Below are positions 8,266 to 17,350 of a DNA stretch of 60,866 nucleotides, one piece after another. The stretch comes from Pseudolabrys sp. (GTDB lineage: Bacteria; Pseudomonadota; Alphaproteobacteria; Rhizobiales; Xanthobacteraceae). Each line of letters begins with the position of its first letter. The stretch's first letter is position 1. Made by a program: the position numbers and the translations under genes. Location of the stretch: assembly GCA_022843325.1 (NCBI GenBank), contig JALHNV010000012.1, forward strand, positions 1-60,866, in the 5' to 3' direction. The notes under the pieces are model-generated. The model was given only the letters and a program-made list of their open reading frames with translations, was not told where the DNA came from and did not search any database.

Positions 8266-8822
8266 GGCCAGCCTCGATCTATTCCCTGCTCCCGGAGGAG
8301 CTCTGATAATTTCTTTCGCGCGTAAAACATGCGCGTCTTCACGGTCGCCTCCGGGATACCGACGATCCCGGCCACTTCCTCCACCGACTTCTCGTGATAG
8401 TAGACGAGGTCGATGATCTCCCGATGCTCGGCTGACAGGTTACTCAAGGCCTGCCGCAGCACCGCGCCTTTGTCCTTCTTCGCCAGCGTCACCTCGGGAT
8501 CGTCTGATTGATCCTCGATCTGTTCGGCCATCTCGTCGTCCAGTTCCGCCTCGGACCGCCGGCGCAAGGACGAAAGCGCCTTGAAACGAGCGATGCTCAA
8601 CATCCAGGTCGACACCGCCGAGCGCCCTTCGAACTTCCCGGCTTGCCGCCAGACATCGAGGAATACCTCGCTGATCAAATCCTCTGCCGTGGCTTCATTC
8701 CGAACAAGACGCAGGACGAAGCGGTAAACCCGGACATGGTGCCGTGCGAACAACACCTGCATCGCAAGCCGGTCCCCACCTGCGATCCTCGCAATCAGCA
8801 CTTCGTCCGAGGTCGTTTGCAT
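8262..8822 (-). CDS. ECF-family RNA polymerase sigma factor
   Basis: 186 aa with the two-domain sigma-70 family layout. Sigma-2 is at about 8-90, with LISEVFLDVWRQ (the RNAP-contacting DxxxxVF-like helix). Sigma-4 is at about 120-180, with LSAEHREIIDLVYYHEKSVE and a helix-turn-helix ending EATVKTRMFYARKKL. The start was set at the ATG (8820-8822), which begins MQTTSDEVL; a longer in-frame reading to 9110 is Arg/Pro-rich and unlike sigma factors. It heads a minus-strand unit: sigma, anti-sigma, subtilase, reductase. Autoregulation is likely but no promoter was identified. Confidence 0.9.
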   Translation of the reverse strand: MQTTSDEVLIARIAGGDRLAMQVLFARHHVRVYRFVLRLVRNEATAEDLISEVFLDVWRQAGKFEGRSAVSTWMLSIARFKALSSLRRRSEAELDDEMAEQIEDQSDDPEVTLAKKDKGAVLRQALSNLSAEHREIIDLVYYHEKSVEEVAGIVGIPEATVKTRMFYARKKLSELLREQGIDRGWP

Positions 8823-9124
8823 CGGCTGGTCTATCGGCTCTTCGGTGTGTCGCGGCGAGGCGCGGCCAGGTTCAGACAAAATCGAAGAAAATTCGCCTGA
8901 CCGGCCTGGCGTTCGAGACATTCGGCCGGAGTTTCCCCTGTTCCTGCCCCCCAGGGCAAGCAAAAGGGCGGATAAAGGCGCGACGAGCGATGGTGTGCGA
9001 CGTCGGACCGGCAACAACGGCGGGCGCCCTTTTTGGCGCCGTCGCGGTTTTGAACCTTTTCCGGCAGGCCGGCGACCCATTGGCAGGATGTGACAGGCAC
9101 ATCCCCCCAACAGGAGACACCGCC
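8823..9124. other. Divergent intergenic region between the ECF sigma gene and the small secreted protein gene
   Basis: About 300 bp that should hold promoters in both directions. A CAGGAGAC Shine-Dalgarno-like run sits just before the plus-strand gene. I found no confident -35/-10 pair, ECF-type GGAAC motif, repeat or RNA gene. Confidence 0.5.
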
Positions 9125-9376
9125 ATGATCCGCAAGCTCACCATTGCTCTTGCCGCTATCGCCGCCGTTGCCGTCACCGCTCTCGCCCCGACGTCCGCCG
9201 AGGCAGGGCCCAGCTGGAAAGGCCATGGACACCACAAGCATGGCCATCACCGCTGGCACCGCGGTTACGGTTTCTACGGCCCGGCTTTCTTCGCCGGAGG
9301 CTACTGCTACACCGTCCGGCGCGTCGTCCCGACCCGTCATGGCCCGCGTCTGCGCCGCGTCACGGTCTGCGATTAG
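9125..9376 (+). CDS. Small secreted His/Gly-rich hypothetical protein
   Basis: 83 aa. A clear signal peptide (MIRKLTIALAAIAAVAVTAL..., cleavage near SAEA-G at about residue 28) precedes a short mature part with KGHGHHKHGHHRWHRGYGF and two Cys near the C-terminus. Similar tiny exported His/Gly/Tyr proteins are common in Bradyrhizobiaceae; none has a known function as far as I recall. The His cluster could bind metal (inference). A good Shine-Dalgarno and a downstream terminator support a real, single-gene transcript, divergent from the ECF sigma gene. Confidence 0.78.
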   Translation: MIRKLTIALAAIAAVAVTALAPTSAEAGPSWKGHGHHKHGHHRWHRGYGFYGPAFFAGGYCYTVRRVVPTRHGPRLRRVTVCD

Positions 9377-9400
9377 CGGCCAGCCCCATGGGCGGTAAAC

Positions 9401-9434
9401 AACCCCGGCTTCGCAGATGCGAAGTCGGGGTTTT
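9401..9434 (+). terminator. Rho-independent terminator
   Basis: AACCCCGGCTTCGC (9401-9414) pairs with GCGAAGTCGGGGTT (9419-9432), with one G-T wobble and a 4-nt loop, followed by T residues. It lies 24 nt after the stop of the small secreted protein. Confidence 0.85.
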
Positions 9435-9576
9435 CACGTTTGGGATACCGGGTGGGACAATTCGCGTCAGGCGCGCAATCCCCTCCCGCACCCGCGGAAT
9501 TTTGTTATGCTGAGGCACAACAGACCGCCGGGTGTCCTTCATTGAAGCGCCACGGCGGCTTACCAGGGAGGCTGTC

Positions 9577-10620
9577 ATGGATCTCTTATTGCGCGCCGGC
9601 GCTGTTGCCGGCGCTGTCGCGCTGATGCTGAGCCCGGTCCACGCGGCGCCGCCGGCGCCCTCGACCGTTACGCCGGAGTTGATCGCGGCTGCGACCAAGG
9701 AAGGCAAGGTCGTATTCTATTCAGCGATCGATCTTAAGGTGACTCAGGGCCTCGCACGGCTGTTCGAGAAGAAATATCCCGGCATCAAAGTTCAGGTGGA
9801 GCGTTCGGGAAGCGAGCGCATCTTTCAACGCGTGTCGCAGGAGCGTGCCAACAACATCTTCGCCGTCGATGTGATCGATGGGTCGGATCAGGCGCTGTTC
9901 GTGACCTGGAAAAAGCAGGGCGTTCTGGAGCCGTATCTTCCTGCCGAACTGCTGAAATGGCCGGCCGATCAGCGCGATCCCGACGGCATGTATGCCAGTG
10001 TGCGTTACACGCTGATGCCGATCGGGGTGAACTCCAAGCTGGTCAAGCCGGAAGACATGCCGAAGAGCTGGGCCGACCTGCTCGATCCGAAATGGTCGGG
10101 CAAGATGGTGAAGGCGCATCCGGGCTACAGCGGCGGCATCGTCACCTCGACATTCCAGCTCTCGAACGCACTCGGCTGGGAATATTTCGAGAAGCTGGGC
10201 AAGCAGAAGGTGCTGCAGGTACAGTCGGCCACCGAGCCGCCGAAGAAGCTGTCGCTCGGCGAGCGCGCGGTGTCGGCCGACGGGCTCGAATACGTGCACT
10301 TGCTGATGAAGGAAGAGGGCGCGCCGATTACGCTGGTCTATCCGACCGAAGGCACGCCGTTCATCCCCGGCAGCCAGGGGATCGCCACCAAGGCGCCGAA
10401 CCCGAACGCCGCGAAGCTTTTCATGAGCTTCATGGTGTCGCAAGAGACGCAGCAGTATCTGGCCGACGCCGCCGGCTTGCGCTCGTTCCACCCCGACGTG
10501 AAACTCAAGGCCGACCGCGTTCCGCTGAACGCGATCAAGCTGTTGCCGTCGGACCCTGAAAAACAGGAAGCGGCGACCGAAGAGATCAAGAAGAAGTACT
10601 CGCAGTATTTCGGTATCTAG
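9577..10620 (+). CDS. Extracellular solute-binding protein (Fe(III)/polyamine ABC class), orphan
   Basis: 347 aa. A signal peptide (1-24, ending HA-AP) is followed by a periplasmic type II binding fold: EGKVVFYSAIDLKVTQGL near the N-terminus, the central SWADLLDPKWSGKM and the late TKAPNPNAAKLF match the AfuA/FbpA-type iron or related binding proteins (SBP_bac_6/8 class). The start is the ATG at 9577 with AGGGAG 6-11 nt upstream. No ABC permease or ATPase gene is adjacent, so either the rest of the transporter is elsewhere or the protein has another role. The ligand is not predictable from this sequence. Confidence 0.85.
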   Translation: MDLLLRAGAVAGAVALMLSPVHAAPPAPSTVTPELIAAATKEGKVVFYSAIDLKVTQGLARLFEKKYPGIKVQVERSGSERIFQRVSQERANNIFAVDVIDGSDQALFVTWKKQGVLEPYLPAELLKWPADQRDPDGMYASVRYTLMPIGVNSKLVKPEDMPKSWADLLDPKWSGKMVKAHPGYSGGIVTSTFQLSNALGWEYFEKLGKQKVLQVQSATEPPKKLSLGERAVSADGLEYVHLLMKEEGAPITLVYPTEGTPFIPGSQGIATKAPNPNAAKLFMSFMVSQETQQYLADAAGLRSFHPDVKLKADRVPLNAIKLLPSDPEKQEAATEEIKKKYSQYFGI

Positions 10621-10708
10621 GCCGACCGCCTGACAGACGAAGCGCTATGCCCGGCCTCGCGCCGGGCATATGCGTTCGGGACTAGCGCCAAGGCAAAAGG
10701 GCCCGTCC

Positions 10709-11599
10709 ATGCTCGAAGGTTTTACACGCAGCGAAATCAGGACCACCGGGGCGCGCATCGTCACCGTCACCGGCGGCAGCGGTCCGCCATTGCTGCTGAT
10801 GCACGGCAACCCGTTCACGCATCTCAACTGGGCGAAGGTGGCGCCGGCGCTGGCGCGTGATTTCACGGTGGTGGCGACCGATCTGCGCGGTTACGGCGAT
10901 TCGGAGAAGCCGCCGGGCGGCGATGACCATGCCGGCTATTCGTTCCGCGCCATGGCCCAGGACCAGGTCGAGGTCATGGCTGCGCTCGGCCATCAAAGCT
11001 TCTTCGCCGCCGGCCATGACCGCGGCGCCCGCGTGTTGCACCGGATGTGCCTCGACCATCCGGCCAAAGTGAAGCGCGCGGCGATCCTTGACATCATTCC
11101 GCAGCATCATCTGTTCAACAACATCACGCAGCCATGGGCGACATTTTCCTGGCACTGGTTCTTCAACATTCAGCCGGAACCGATGCCGGAAAAAATGATG
11201 GGCGCCGACCCCGACTGGTTCATTGAAAAGAAGCTGGCCAAGACCCAACAGGGCCTGAGCTTCTTCGATCCGGCGGCCCTCGCCGAATACAAGCGCTGCT
11301 TCCGCAATCCGGCAACAATTCACGCCATCTGCGAGGATTATCGCGCCACCGCCGGTGTCGACCTGGCCATGGATACCGAAGACTTCGCAGCCGGCCGCAA
11401 GATCGAATGTCCGGTGCTGCTGTTGTGGGGCGCGACCGGCGGGGTCGGGCGCAATACCAATCCCGGGCCGGACGAAATCTGGCGGCGCTACGCCGCCAAT
11501 ATTGTCGCCGCGAGGGCGCTGCCCTGCGGTCACTATCTGTCCGAAGAAGCACCGCGGCAGACTGCCGCTGCGCTGCACGAATTTTTTGCCGACGCCTGA
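10709..11599 (+). CDS. Alpha/beta hydrolase resembling fluoroacetate/haloacetate dehalogenase
   Basis: 296 aa. From memory of the Rhodopseudomonas palustris fluoroacetate dehalogenase, its functional residues all have counterparts in order: nucleophile D104 with R105 and R108 (GHDRGAR), acid D128, halide-pocket H149-W150 and Y211 (CEDYRA), and general base H275 (CGHYLSEEAP). The spacing differs by only a few residues. These enzymes hydrolyse haloacetates to glycolate in the cytoplasm. The retained H-W-Y halide pocket favours a dehalogenase over an epoxide hydrolase. The start is the ATG at 10709. It stands alone; no transporter or regulator is attached. Confidence 0.82.
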   Translation: MLEGFTRSEIRTTGARIVTVTGGSGPPLLLMHGNPFTHLNWAKVAPALARDFTVVATDLRGYGDSEKPPGGDDHAGYSFRAMAQDQVEVMAALGHQSFFAAGHDRGARVLHRMCLDHPAKVKRAAILDIIPQHHLFNNITQPWATFSWHWFFNIQPEPMPEKMMGADPDWFIEKKLAKTQQGLSFFDPAALAEYKRCFRNPATIHAICEDYRATAGVDLAMDTEDFAAGRKIECPVLLLWGATGGVGRNTNPGPDEIWRRYAANIVAARALPCGHYLSEEAPRQTAAALHEFFADA

Positions 11600-11752
11600 G
11601 GCGCCAGGTTAACGTTCGGCGAATGAAACTTATATTCGGAAGTGCCGTTCGCCCTCGCGCGAACGGTTGGGTTCTGCTAGTTGATCGTCGGCGCGCTATC
11701 CGGAAGCGCGCCGCGGCGGGCGGTCCCCCCACCCACCGACCCCGGAGGACCG

Positions 11753-12808
11753 ATGCTGAAGGCGTTGCGCGCGGTGGCGCGATTTTTCCAGGTTACAATC
11801 GGCTGGAACAGAATTGGCGTCGTGATCAGCCTCGCCATCATTGGCGTGGCGCTCTACGTGCTGGCCCATATGCTGCGCGACATCGACGTCGCCGAGGTCA
11901 TCCGTGCGGTCAAGGCGACCCAGTGGAGCCACATCGCGGCCTCTGCCGGATTTGTAGCCTGTGCCTATTTCACGCTCACGTTTTACGACTGGTTTGCGTT
12001 GCGCACGATCGGCCGCCCCAAAGTGCCCTACAGGGTCGCGGCGCTGGCCGGGTTCAGCAGCTATTCGGTGGGCCATAATGTCGGCGCCACGGTTTTCACC
12101 GGCGGCGCGGTGCGTTATCGCATCTATTCGCATTACGGGCTGAGTGCGGTTGAAGTCGCCAAGATCTGCTTCATCGCCGGGCTGACCTTCTGGCTCGGCA
12201 ACATTGCCATCCTCGGCCTTGGCATCACCCTCGATCCCTATGCCGCCGGCCTGATTACGCATTTGCCCGAATTGCCAAACAGGCTCATCGGCATCGGCCT
12301 GCTGGTCGCACTGGTCTGCTACGTCAGCTGGATCTGGCTGGCGCCGCGCCAGATCGGCCGCGGCGGCTGGAACGTGCAACTGCCGAACGGTCCGACCACG
12401 CTGTTGCAGATATTCATCGGCATCGCCGATCTCTCATTCTGCGCGCTGGCCATGTACATGCTGATGCCTGATGAGCCGCACTATGGGCTGCTAACCATCG
12501 GGGTGGTGTTCATCACCGCGACGCTGCTCGGGTTTGCCAGCCATTCGCCGGGCGGACTGGGCGTTTTCGATGCCGCCATGCTGGTCGCCCTGCATCTGTA
12601 CGACCGGGAGGAACTGCTGGCCGGTCTGCTGCTGTTCCGGCTGTTGTATTATCTCACGCCGTTCTCGCTCGCCCTGATCCTGTTGGGAACCCGCGAACTG
12701 CTGCTTTATCTGAAGGGCATGCGTACCAAGCCGGAGCTCGGGGCGGTGACCACGGTCACCGCCCCGATCCGGACCGAACTTGAGCGCAAGACGACCGACA
12801 ACGGTTGA
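11753..12808 (+). CDS. Lysylphosphatidylglycerol synthase-type transmembrane protein (UPF0104)
   Basis: 351 aa, with about eight hydrophobic segments. SSYSVGHNVGATVFTGGAVRYRIY near residues 103-126 and ASHSPGGLGVFDAAML near 262-277 are the conserved blocks of the MprF flippase-like domain. There is no C-terminal aminoacyl-transferase domain, so it is the membrane half only. It probably acts on lipid translocation in the inner membrane; its substrate is unknown. The start is the ATG at 11753 with GGAGGAC directly upstream. The phoR start follows 4 nt after its stop, so it may be co-transcribed with phoR. Confidence 0.83.
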   Translation: MLKALRAVARFFQVTIGWNRIGVVISLAIIGVALYVLAHMLRDIDVAEVIRAVKATQWSHIAASAGFVACAYFTLTFYDWFALRTIGRPKVPYRVAALAGFSSYSVGHNVGATVFTGGAVRYRIYSHYGLSAVEVAKICFIAGLTFWLGNIAILGLGITLDPYAAGLITHLPELPNRLIGIGLLVALVCYVSWIWLAPRQIGRGGWNVQLPNGPTTLLQIFIGIADLSFCALAMYMLMPDEPHYGLLTIGVVFITATLLGFASHSPGGLGVFDAAMLVALHLYDREELLAGLLLFRLLYYLTPFSLALILLGTRELLLYLKGMRTKPELGAVTTVTAPIRTELERKTTDNG

Positions 12809-12812
12809 CCCG

Positions 12813-14045
12813 ATGGTGCACACTGACGATCTCCGGGAGAAAAATCAGGATGCTCCCGGCGCCGTCGGCTGGCGGAGCCGCTTGCGCCAGGCATGGCGCA
12901 CGTTGCGCGGCGACGCGGCTCCGGTCGCCGACGGCGCGTTGCCATTGTCAGGCGGGGCTGCCACGCCATCGCAGTTGCAGGTCATCGAGTCGTTGATCAG
13001 TGGATTGCCCGGGCCGGCCATTGTTCTCGATGGCGATGGCCGGGTCCTTGCCTACAACGACGCCGCGACCTCCATCGCGCCGGCGCTGCGCCGCGGTGAG
13101 CCGGCCCTGATTTCGCTGCGCATGCCGGATCTCGTCGACGCCATTCGCCGCGCCGGCAAACGCCACGAGCGGCAGCGGGTGGAATTTTTCGAACGCGTGC
13201 CGCTCGACCGCTGGTTCGAGGCTTTCGTATCCCCGGTCCGGCTGGGTCAAAGGGGTGACCCCACCGACATCCTGCTGCTGACTTTCAACGATCTGACGCC
13301 GCTGCGGCGGGTCGAGGAAATGCGCGCCGATTTCGTCGCCAATGCCAGCCACGAACTGCGTACCCCGCTGGCCGCATTGCTCGGCTTCATTGAAACCCTG
13401 CAGGGCAGCGCCAAGGACGATGTCGTCGCCCGCGGCAAGTTCCTCGCCATCATGCAGGGCCAGGCGACCCGCATGGCGCGGCTGATCGACGATTTGCTGT
13501 CGCTGTCGCGCATCGAACTGAACGCGCATTTGCGCCCGAGCACGGCGCTGGAACTGGCGCCGGTGGTGCGGCAGGTGGTCGATGGCCTGCAGATGCTGGC
13601 GCGCGACCGGGGCGTCGAGATCAAGGTGACGGTGCCGTCGGAACCGCTGACGGTGCTGGGTGATCGCGATGAGCTGGTCCGCGCGCTCGAGAACCTGGTC
13701 GAGAATGCGCTCAAATATGGCGCCGCCGGAAAGCGCATCGATATCACGCTGAGTCCGGCCCAGACCCGGGCGGGCACGCCGGAGGCGCGGCTGAACATCC
13801 GCGACTACGGTCCGGGCATTGCACCGGAGCACTTGCCGCGACTGACCGAACGGTTCTATCGCGTCGATGTGGCCGACAGCCGGGCGCAAGGCGGTACCGG
13901 GCTGGGGCTGGCCCTGGTCAAGCATGTGCTCAACCGGCACGGCGGCCGGCTGTCCATCGACAGCACGCTCGGCGCCGGCGCTGCCTTCACCATCCATGTG
14001 CCCCTGTACACCGGCGATTCCGGGTCTGCTACAGAAACATTATAA
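12813..14045 (+). CDS. phoR: Phosphate regulon sensor kinase PhoR (no membrane segment visible)
   Basis: 410 aa. A PAS domain (about 55-160, LPGPAIVLDGDGRVLAYND) precedes HisKA with NASHELRTPLAALL (H180) and an HATPase domain with NLVENALKYG, RDYGPGIA and GGTGLGLALVKH. These are PhoR features and the gene sits directly upstream of pstS. Unlike classical PhoR, no hydrophobic transmembrane stretch is found before the PAS domain; the first 50 residues are polar and Ala/Arg-rich. The start at 12813 is 4 nt after the preceding gene. It would phosphorylate PhoB at low phosphate, restrained by Pst/PhoU. Confidence 0.9.
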   Translation: MVHTDDLREKNQDAPGAVGWRSRLRQAWRTLRGDAAPVADGALPLSGGAATPSQLQVIESLISGLPGPAIVLDGDGRVLAYNDAATSIAPALRRGEPALISLRMPDLVDAIRRAGKRHERQRVEFFERVPLDRWFEAFVSPVRLGQRGDPTDILLLTFNDLTPLRRVEEMRADFVANASHELRTPLAALLGFIETLQGSAKDDVVARGKFLAIMQGQATRMARLIDDLLSLSRIELNAHLRPSTALELAPVVRQVVDGLQMLARDRGVEIKVTVPSEPLTVLGDRDELVRALENLVENALKYGAAGKRIDITLSPAQTRAGTPEARLNIRDYGPGIAPEHLPRLTERFYRVDVADSRAQGGTGLGLALVKHVLNRHGGRLSIDSTLGAGAAFTIHVPLYTGDSGSATETL

Positions 14046-14061
14046 AAAACATAGACTTAAA

Positions 14062-14079
14062 CTGTCATGTGACTGTCAC
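14062..14079 (+). promoter_or_regulatory. PHO box of the pstS promoter
   Basis: Two direct 7-mers CTGTCAT (14062-14068) and CTGTCAC (14073-14079) are spaced 11 bp start to start, exactly the alphaproteobacterial PhoB box. A TTTATA at 14086-14091 is placed like a -10 element, so the box would take the place of the -35. The box lies 17 bp after phoR and about 210 bp before pstS, implying a 5' leader of nearly 200 nt. Confidence 0.9.
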
Positions 14080-14292
14080 CTAACGTTTATAGAACGGTGA
14101 CATGCAACGCCTAAGGCTGCTCACGACTTCGGAACGGCTCGATCCAAACCAGACAAACGGCCCCGTCCGAAGCGCAGACTTGGAGCGCGTTTTTAAAGCC
14201 AACAGCGGCCGCCTGAAGGTCAGGCGCAACGGCGAACGTACGCGGGTCGAATGGCCCGCGACGGCGCTTGGCCGCAAACAAGGAGAGTTATC

Positions 14293-15339
14293 TTGAAACA
14301 CTGGACCGCTTTTGCAGCCGCGGGTTTTATTGCCGCCGCTGCCTATCTGCCGGCCAATGCCGCCGACATCTCGGGTGCCGGCGCTACTTTCCCTTATCCG
14401 ATCTACGCCAAGTGGGCCGACACCTATAAGAAGGAAACCGGCATCGGGCTGAACTATCAGTCGATCGGCTCCGGCGGCGGCATCAAGCAGATTCAGAACA
14501 AGACCGTCACCTTCGGCGCCACCGACGCGCCGCTGAAGGGCGCTGACCTGGAGAAGTGGGGCCTGGCGCAGTTTCCGGCCGTGATGGGCGGCATCGTGCC
14601 GGTCGTCAATCTCGAGGGCATCAAGCCGGGCGAACTGACGCTCGACGGTCCGACGCTGGCGAAGATTTTCCTTGGCGAAATCAAGACCTGGAACGACGCG
14701 GCGATCCAGAAGCTGAACCCGAGCGCCAAGCTGCCCAATCAGGCGATCGCCATCGTGCACCGTTCGGACGGGTCGGGCACCACCTTCAACTTCGTGTACT
14801 ACCTCTCGGAGATCAGCCCCGACTTCAAGTCCAAGGTCGGCGTCAACACCTCCGTGCAATGGCCGGCCGGCATCGGCGCCAAGGGTAACGAAGGCGTCGC
14901 CAACAACGTTGCCATCACCAGAGGCGCGATCGGCTACGTGGAATATGCCTACGCGCTGCAGAACAAGCTGACCCATACCAAGATGATCAACAAGGCCGGC
15001 AAGACGGTCGAACCGACCATGGAAGCCTTCCAGGCGGCCGCAGCCAATGCCGACTGGAAGTCGCAGCCGGGCTACGGCGTCATTCTCGCCAACCAGCCCG
15101 GCGACATGTCCTGGCCGATGACGGCCGCGACCTGGATCCTCGTCTACAAGACGCCGGTCGACGCAGCCGCGACGGCTTCGGCCCTGAAGTTCTTCGACTG
15201 GGCCTACCGCAACGGCGGCAAGATGGCCGAGGAACTGCACTACGTCCCGATGCCGGCTTCCGTGGTCAAGGACATCGAGTCGTACTGGCAGAACGAGGTC
15301 AAGGACGCGAACGGCAAGCCCGTCTTCGCCGCGATGTAA
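14293..15339 (+). CDS. pstS: Phosphate ABC transporter substrate-binding protein PstS
   Basis: 348 aa. The signal peptide ends at about PANA-AD (residues 22-25). The mature N-terminus [16 protein letters not shown] and later [17 protein letters not shown] and [13 protein letters not shown] are the phosphate-coordinating PstS motifs. It binds Pi in the periplasm for PstCAB. The start codon is TTG (14293-14295), chosen because AGGAGAG stands 6-12 nt upstream and the signal peptide begins there. It is followed by a terminator-like hairpin before pstC, which would make PstS the most abundant product. Confidence 0.96.
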   Translation: MKHWTAFAAAGFIAAAAYLPANAADISGAGATFPYPIYAKWADTYKKETGIGLNYQSIGSGGGIKQIQNKTVTFGATDAPLKGADLEKWGLAQFPAVMGGIVPVVNLEGIKPGELTLDGPTLAKIFLGEIKTWNDAAIQKLNPSAKLPNQAIAIVHRSDGSGTTFNFVYYLSEISPDFKSKVGVNTSVQWPAGIGAKGNEGVANNVAITRGAIGYVEYAYALQNKLTHTKMINKAGKTVEPTMEAFQAAAANADWKSQPGYGVILANQPGDMSWPMTAATWILVYKTPVDAAATASALKFFDWAYRNGGKMAEELHYVPMPASVVKDIESYWQNEVKDANGKPVFAAM

Positions 15340-15349
15340 ACCGGATGGA

Positions 15350-15378
15350 GGAAGGGCGCTTCGGCGCCCTTCCTTTTC
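15350..15378 (+). terminator. Terminator/attenuator between pstS and pstC
   Basis: GGAAGGGCGC (15350-15359) pairs perfectly with GCGCCCTTCC (15364-15373) around a TTCG tetraloop, followed by four T. It lies 10 nt after the pstS stop. Since pstC and the other genes continue in the same direction, partial termination or 3'-end protection would raise pstS mRNA over pstCAB. Confidence 0.8.
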
Positions 15379-15465
15379 CACCGCCGCCGGTGGCGGTGGC
15401 TTGTTTTGCGGCTGCAACGCCGCTTGAGTGGCTCCCTGTACGGCCGGAAGCCGATGGAGAGCCAA

Positions 15466-16485
15466 ATGCAGTCCCCTGGGAGACGACCCGTGGCCGATAT
15501 CGCGTATGAAGGCGGTGCCCTGTCGGCCACCGAGACTGTCGACCGGGCCAAGGTGCTGCGGCGGCTGCGATTGGGCGATTCAGCTTTCCGGCATATCACG
15601 CGGGTTGCCGCGATCTCGGTTCTGATCATCCTCAGCGGAATCATTCTCTCGCTGGTGTATGGCGCCTGGCCGGCGATGCAGACCTTCGGGATCAGCTTCC
15701 TGTTCGACGAATCCTGGAATCCTGTCACCGAACGCTTCGGCGCCATCGCGCCGATCTACGGCACGGTGCTGACGTCGCTCATCGCCATGCTGATTGCGGT
15801 GCCGATCGGCCTCTTCATCGCCCTGTTTCTCACCGAGTTATGTCCGATGTGGCTGCGCCGCCCGATCGGTGTGGCGATCGAGCTTCTCGCCGGCATTCCC
15901 TCGATCATCTATGGCATCTGGGGCCTGTTCGTGTTCGCGCCGTTTCTCCAGCAGCATGTGCAGCCGTTCCTGATCGATCTGTTCGGGCCGATTCCGATCC
16001 TGAACAACCTTTTCGCCGGTCCGCCTTATGGCATCGGCATCCTGACCGCGGGCCTGATCCTGGCCATCATGGTGCTGCCCTTCATCACCTCGATTTCGCG
16101 CGACGTATTCGAGGCAGTGCCCCCGGTGTTGAAGGAAGCGGCCTATGGCCTGGGCTGCACGACCTGGGAAGTGGCGCGTTATGTCGTGCTGCCCTATACC
16201 CGGGTCGGCGTGATCGGCGGTGTCATGCTCGGCCTCGGCCGCGCCCTCGGCGAAACAATGGCCGTCACCTTCGTGATCGGAAATGCGCATCGCATCTCCG
16301 GATCGATCCTGGCGCCCGGCACCACAATTTCGGCGACGATCGCCAATGAATTCACCGAGGCGGTTGGCGATATCTATACGTCGTCCTTGATCATGCTCGG
16401 TCTGATCCTGTTCTGCATTACGTTCATCGTGCTGGCCTTCGCGCGTCTGATGCTGATGCGCCTTAACGCGCGGGTAGGAGCCTGA
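15466..16485 (+). CDS. pstC: Phosphate ABC transporter permease PstC
   Basis: 339 aa, with six transmembrane segments plus a cytoplasmic N-terminal tail. [17 protein letters not shown] sequence ([20 protein letters not shown]) and the EAA loop ([20 protein letters not shown]) followed by [12 protein letters not shown] are typical of PstC. The ATG at 15466 was chosen because GGAGAG ends 5 nt upstream; an in-frame ATG at 15454 is possible. It pairs with PstA to form the inner-membrane phosphate channel. Confidence 0.94.
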   Translation: MQSPGRRPVADIAYEGGALSATETVDRAKVLRRLRLGDSAFRHITRVAAISVLIILSGIILSLVYGAWPAMQTFGISFLFDESWNPVTERFGAIAPIYGTVLTSLIAMLIAVPIGLFIALFLTELCPMWLRRPIGVAIELLAGIPSIIYGIWGLFVFAPFLQQHVQPFLIDLFGPIPILNNLFAGPPYGIGILTAGLILAIMVLPFITSISRDVFEAVPPVLKEAAYGLGCTTWEVARYVVLPYTRVGVIGGVMLGLGRALGETMAVTFVIGNAHRISGSILAPGTTISATIANEFTEAVGDIYTSSLIMLGLILFCITFIVLAFARLMLMRLNARVGA

Positions 16486-16486
16486 C

Positions 16487-17350
16487 ATGGCTTTGATTTC
16501 AGGCGCCAACTCGCCTCTGTACGCCAAGCGCCGCCGCAAGAACGTCATCACCATGGCCTTGGCCTTTGCGGCGACGGCCTTGGGTCTGACCTGGCTGGTG
16601 CTGGTGCTCGCCGTGCTGTTGTGGAACGGTGTCGGTGGTCTGTCGCTGGCGGTCTTCACCGAAATGACCCCGCCGCCCGGTGCCGCCGGCGGCTTGCTGA
16701 ACCCGATCGTCGGCAGCCTCATGATGACCGTTGTCGCGGTCGTGATCGGGACGCCGCTCGGTATTCTTGCCGGGACCTACCTGGCCGAATACGGCCGCTA
16801 CGACAAACTGTCGTCGGTGGTGCGCTTTATCAACGACATCCTGCTCAGCGCGCCGTCGATCGTTATCGGCCTGTTCGTCTACGAGGTCATGGTCGCCTCG
16901 CTCGGACATTTCTCCGGCTGGGCAGGCGCAGTGGCGCTGGCCGTGATTGTCGTTCCCGTCGTCGTGCGCACCACCGAGGACATGCTGACGCTGGTGCCGG
17001 ACACGTTGCGCGAGGCCGCCGCCTCGATCGGCTTGCCGCGTTCGCTGATGATCCGGCACGTTGCTTACAAGGCCGCGCGCGCCGGGATGATTACCGGCGT
17101 GCTGCTGGCGATCGCCCGCATCAGCGGCGAGACCGCGCCGCTGCTTTTTACCGCGCTGAACAACCAGTTCTGGAGCCTCGACATGGCCGCGCCGATGGCG
17201 AGCCTGCCGGTGGTTATTTTTCAGTTCGCGCTCAGTCCCTATAAGGACTGGCAGGAACTGGCATGGACCGGAGCATTGATCATTACCCTGGCGGTGCTTG
17301 CCCTTAGCATCGTCGCCCGCTTCCTTGGGGCACAGAGCAAAACGTCATGA
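16487..17350 (+). CDS. pstA: Phosphate ABC transporter permease PstA
   Basis: 287 aa with six transmembrane helices. Diagnostic blocks are [18 protein letters not shown] and the EAA loop [18 protein letters not shown] followed by [20 protein letters not shown]. It starts 1 nt after the pstC stop, and its own stop overlaps the pstB start in an ATGA. It forms the membrane channel with PstC. Confidence 0.95.
   Translation: MALISGANSPLYAKRRRKNVITMALAFAATALGLTWLVLVLAVLLWNGVGGLSLAVFTEMTPPPGAAGGLLNPIVGSLMMTVVAVVIGTPLGILAGTYLAEYGRYDKLSSVVRFINDILLSAPSIVIGLFVYEVMVASLGHFSGWAGAVALAVIVVPVVVRTTEDMLTLVPDTLREAAASIGLPRSLMIRHVAYKAARAGMITGVLLAIARISGETAPLLFTALNNQFWSLDMAAPMASLPVVIFQFALSPYKDWQELAWTGALIITLAVLALSIVARFLGAQSKTS

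Noticed and set aside
14102..14296. 64-aa plus-strand frame in the pstS leader
   Set aside because: No Shine-Dalgarno, no recognisable motif, and it runs into the pstS start in another frame; treated as leader RNA.
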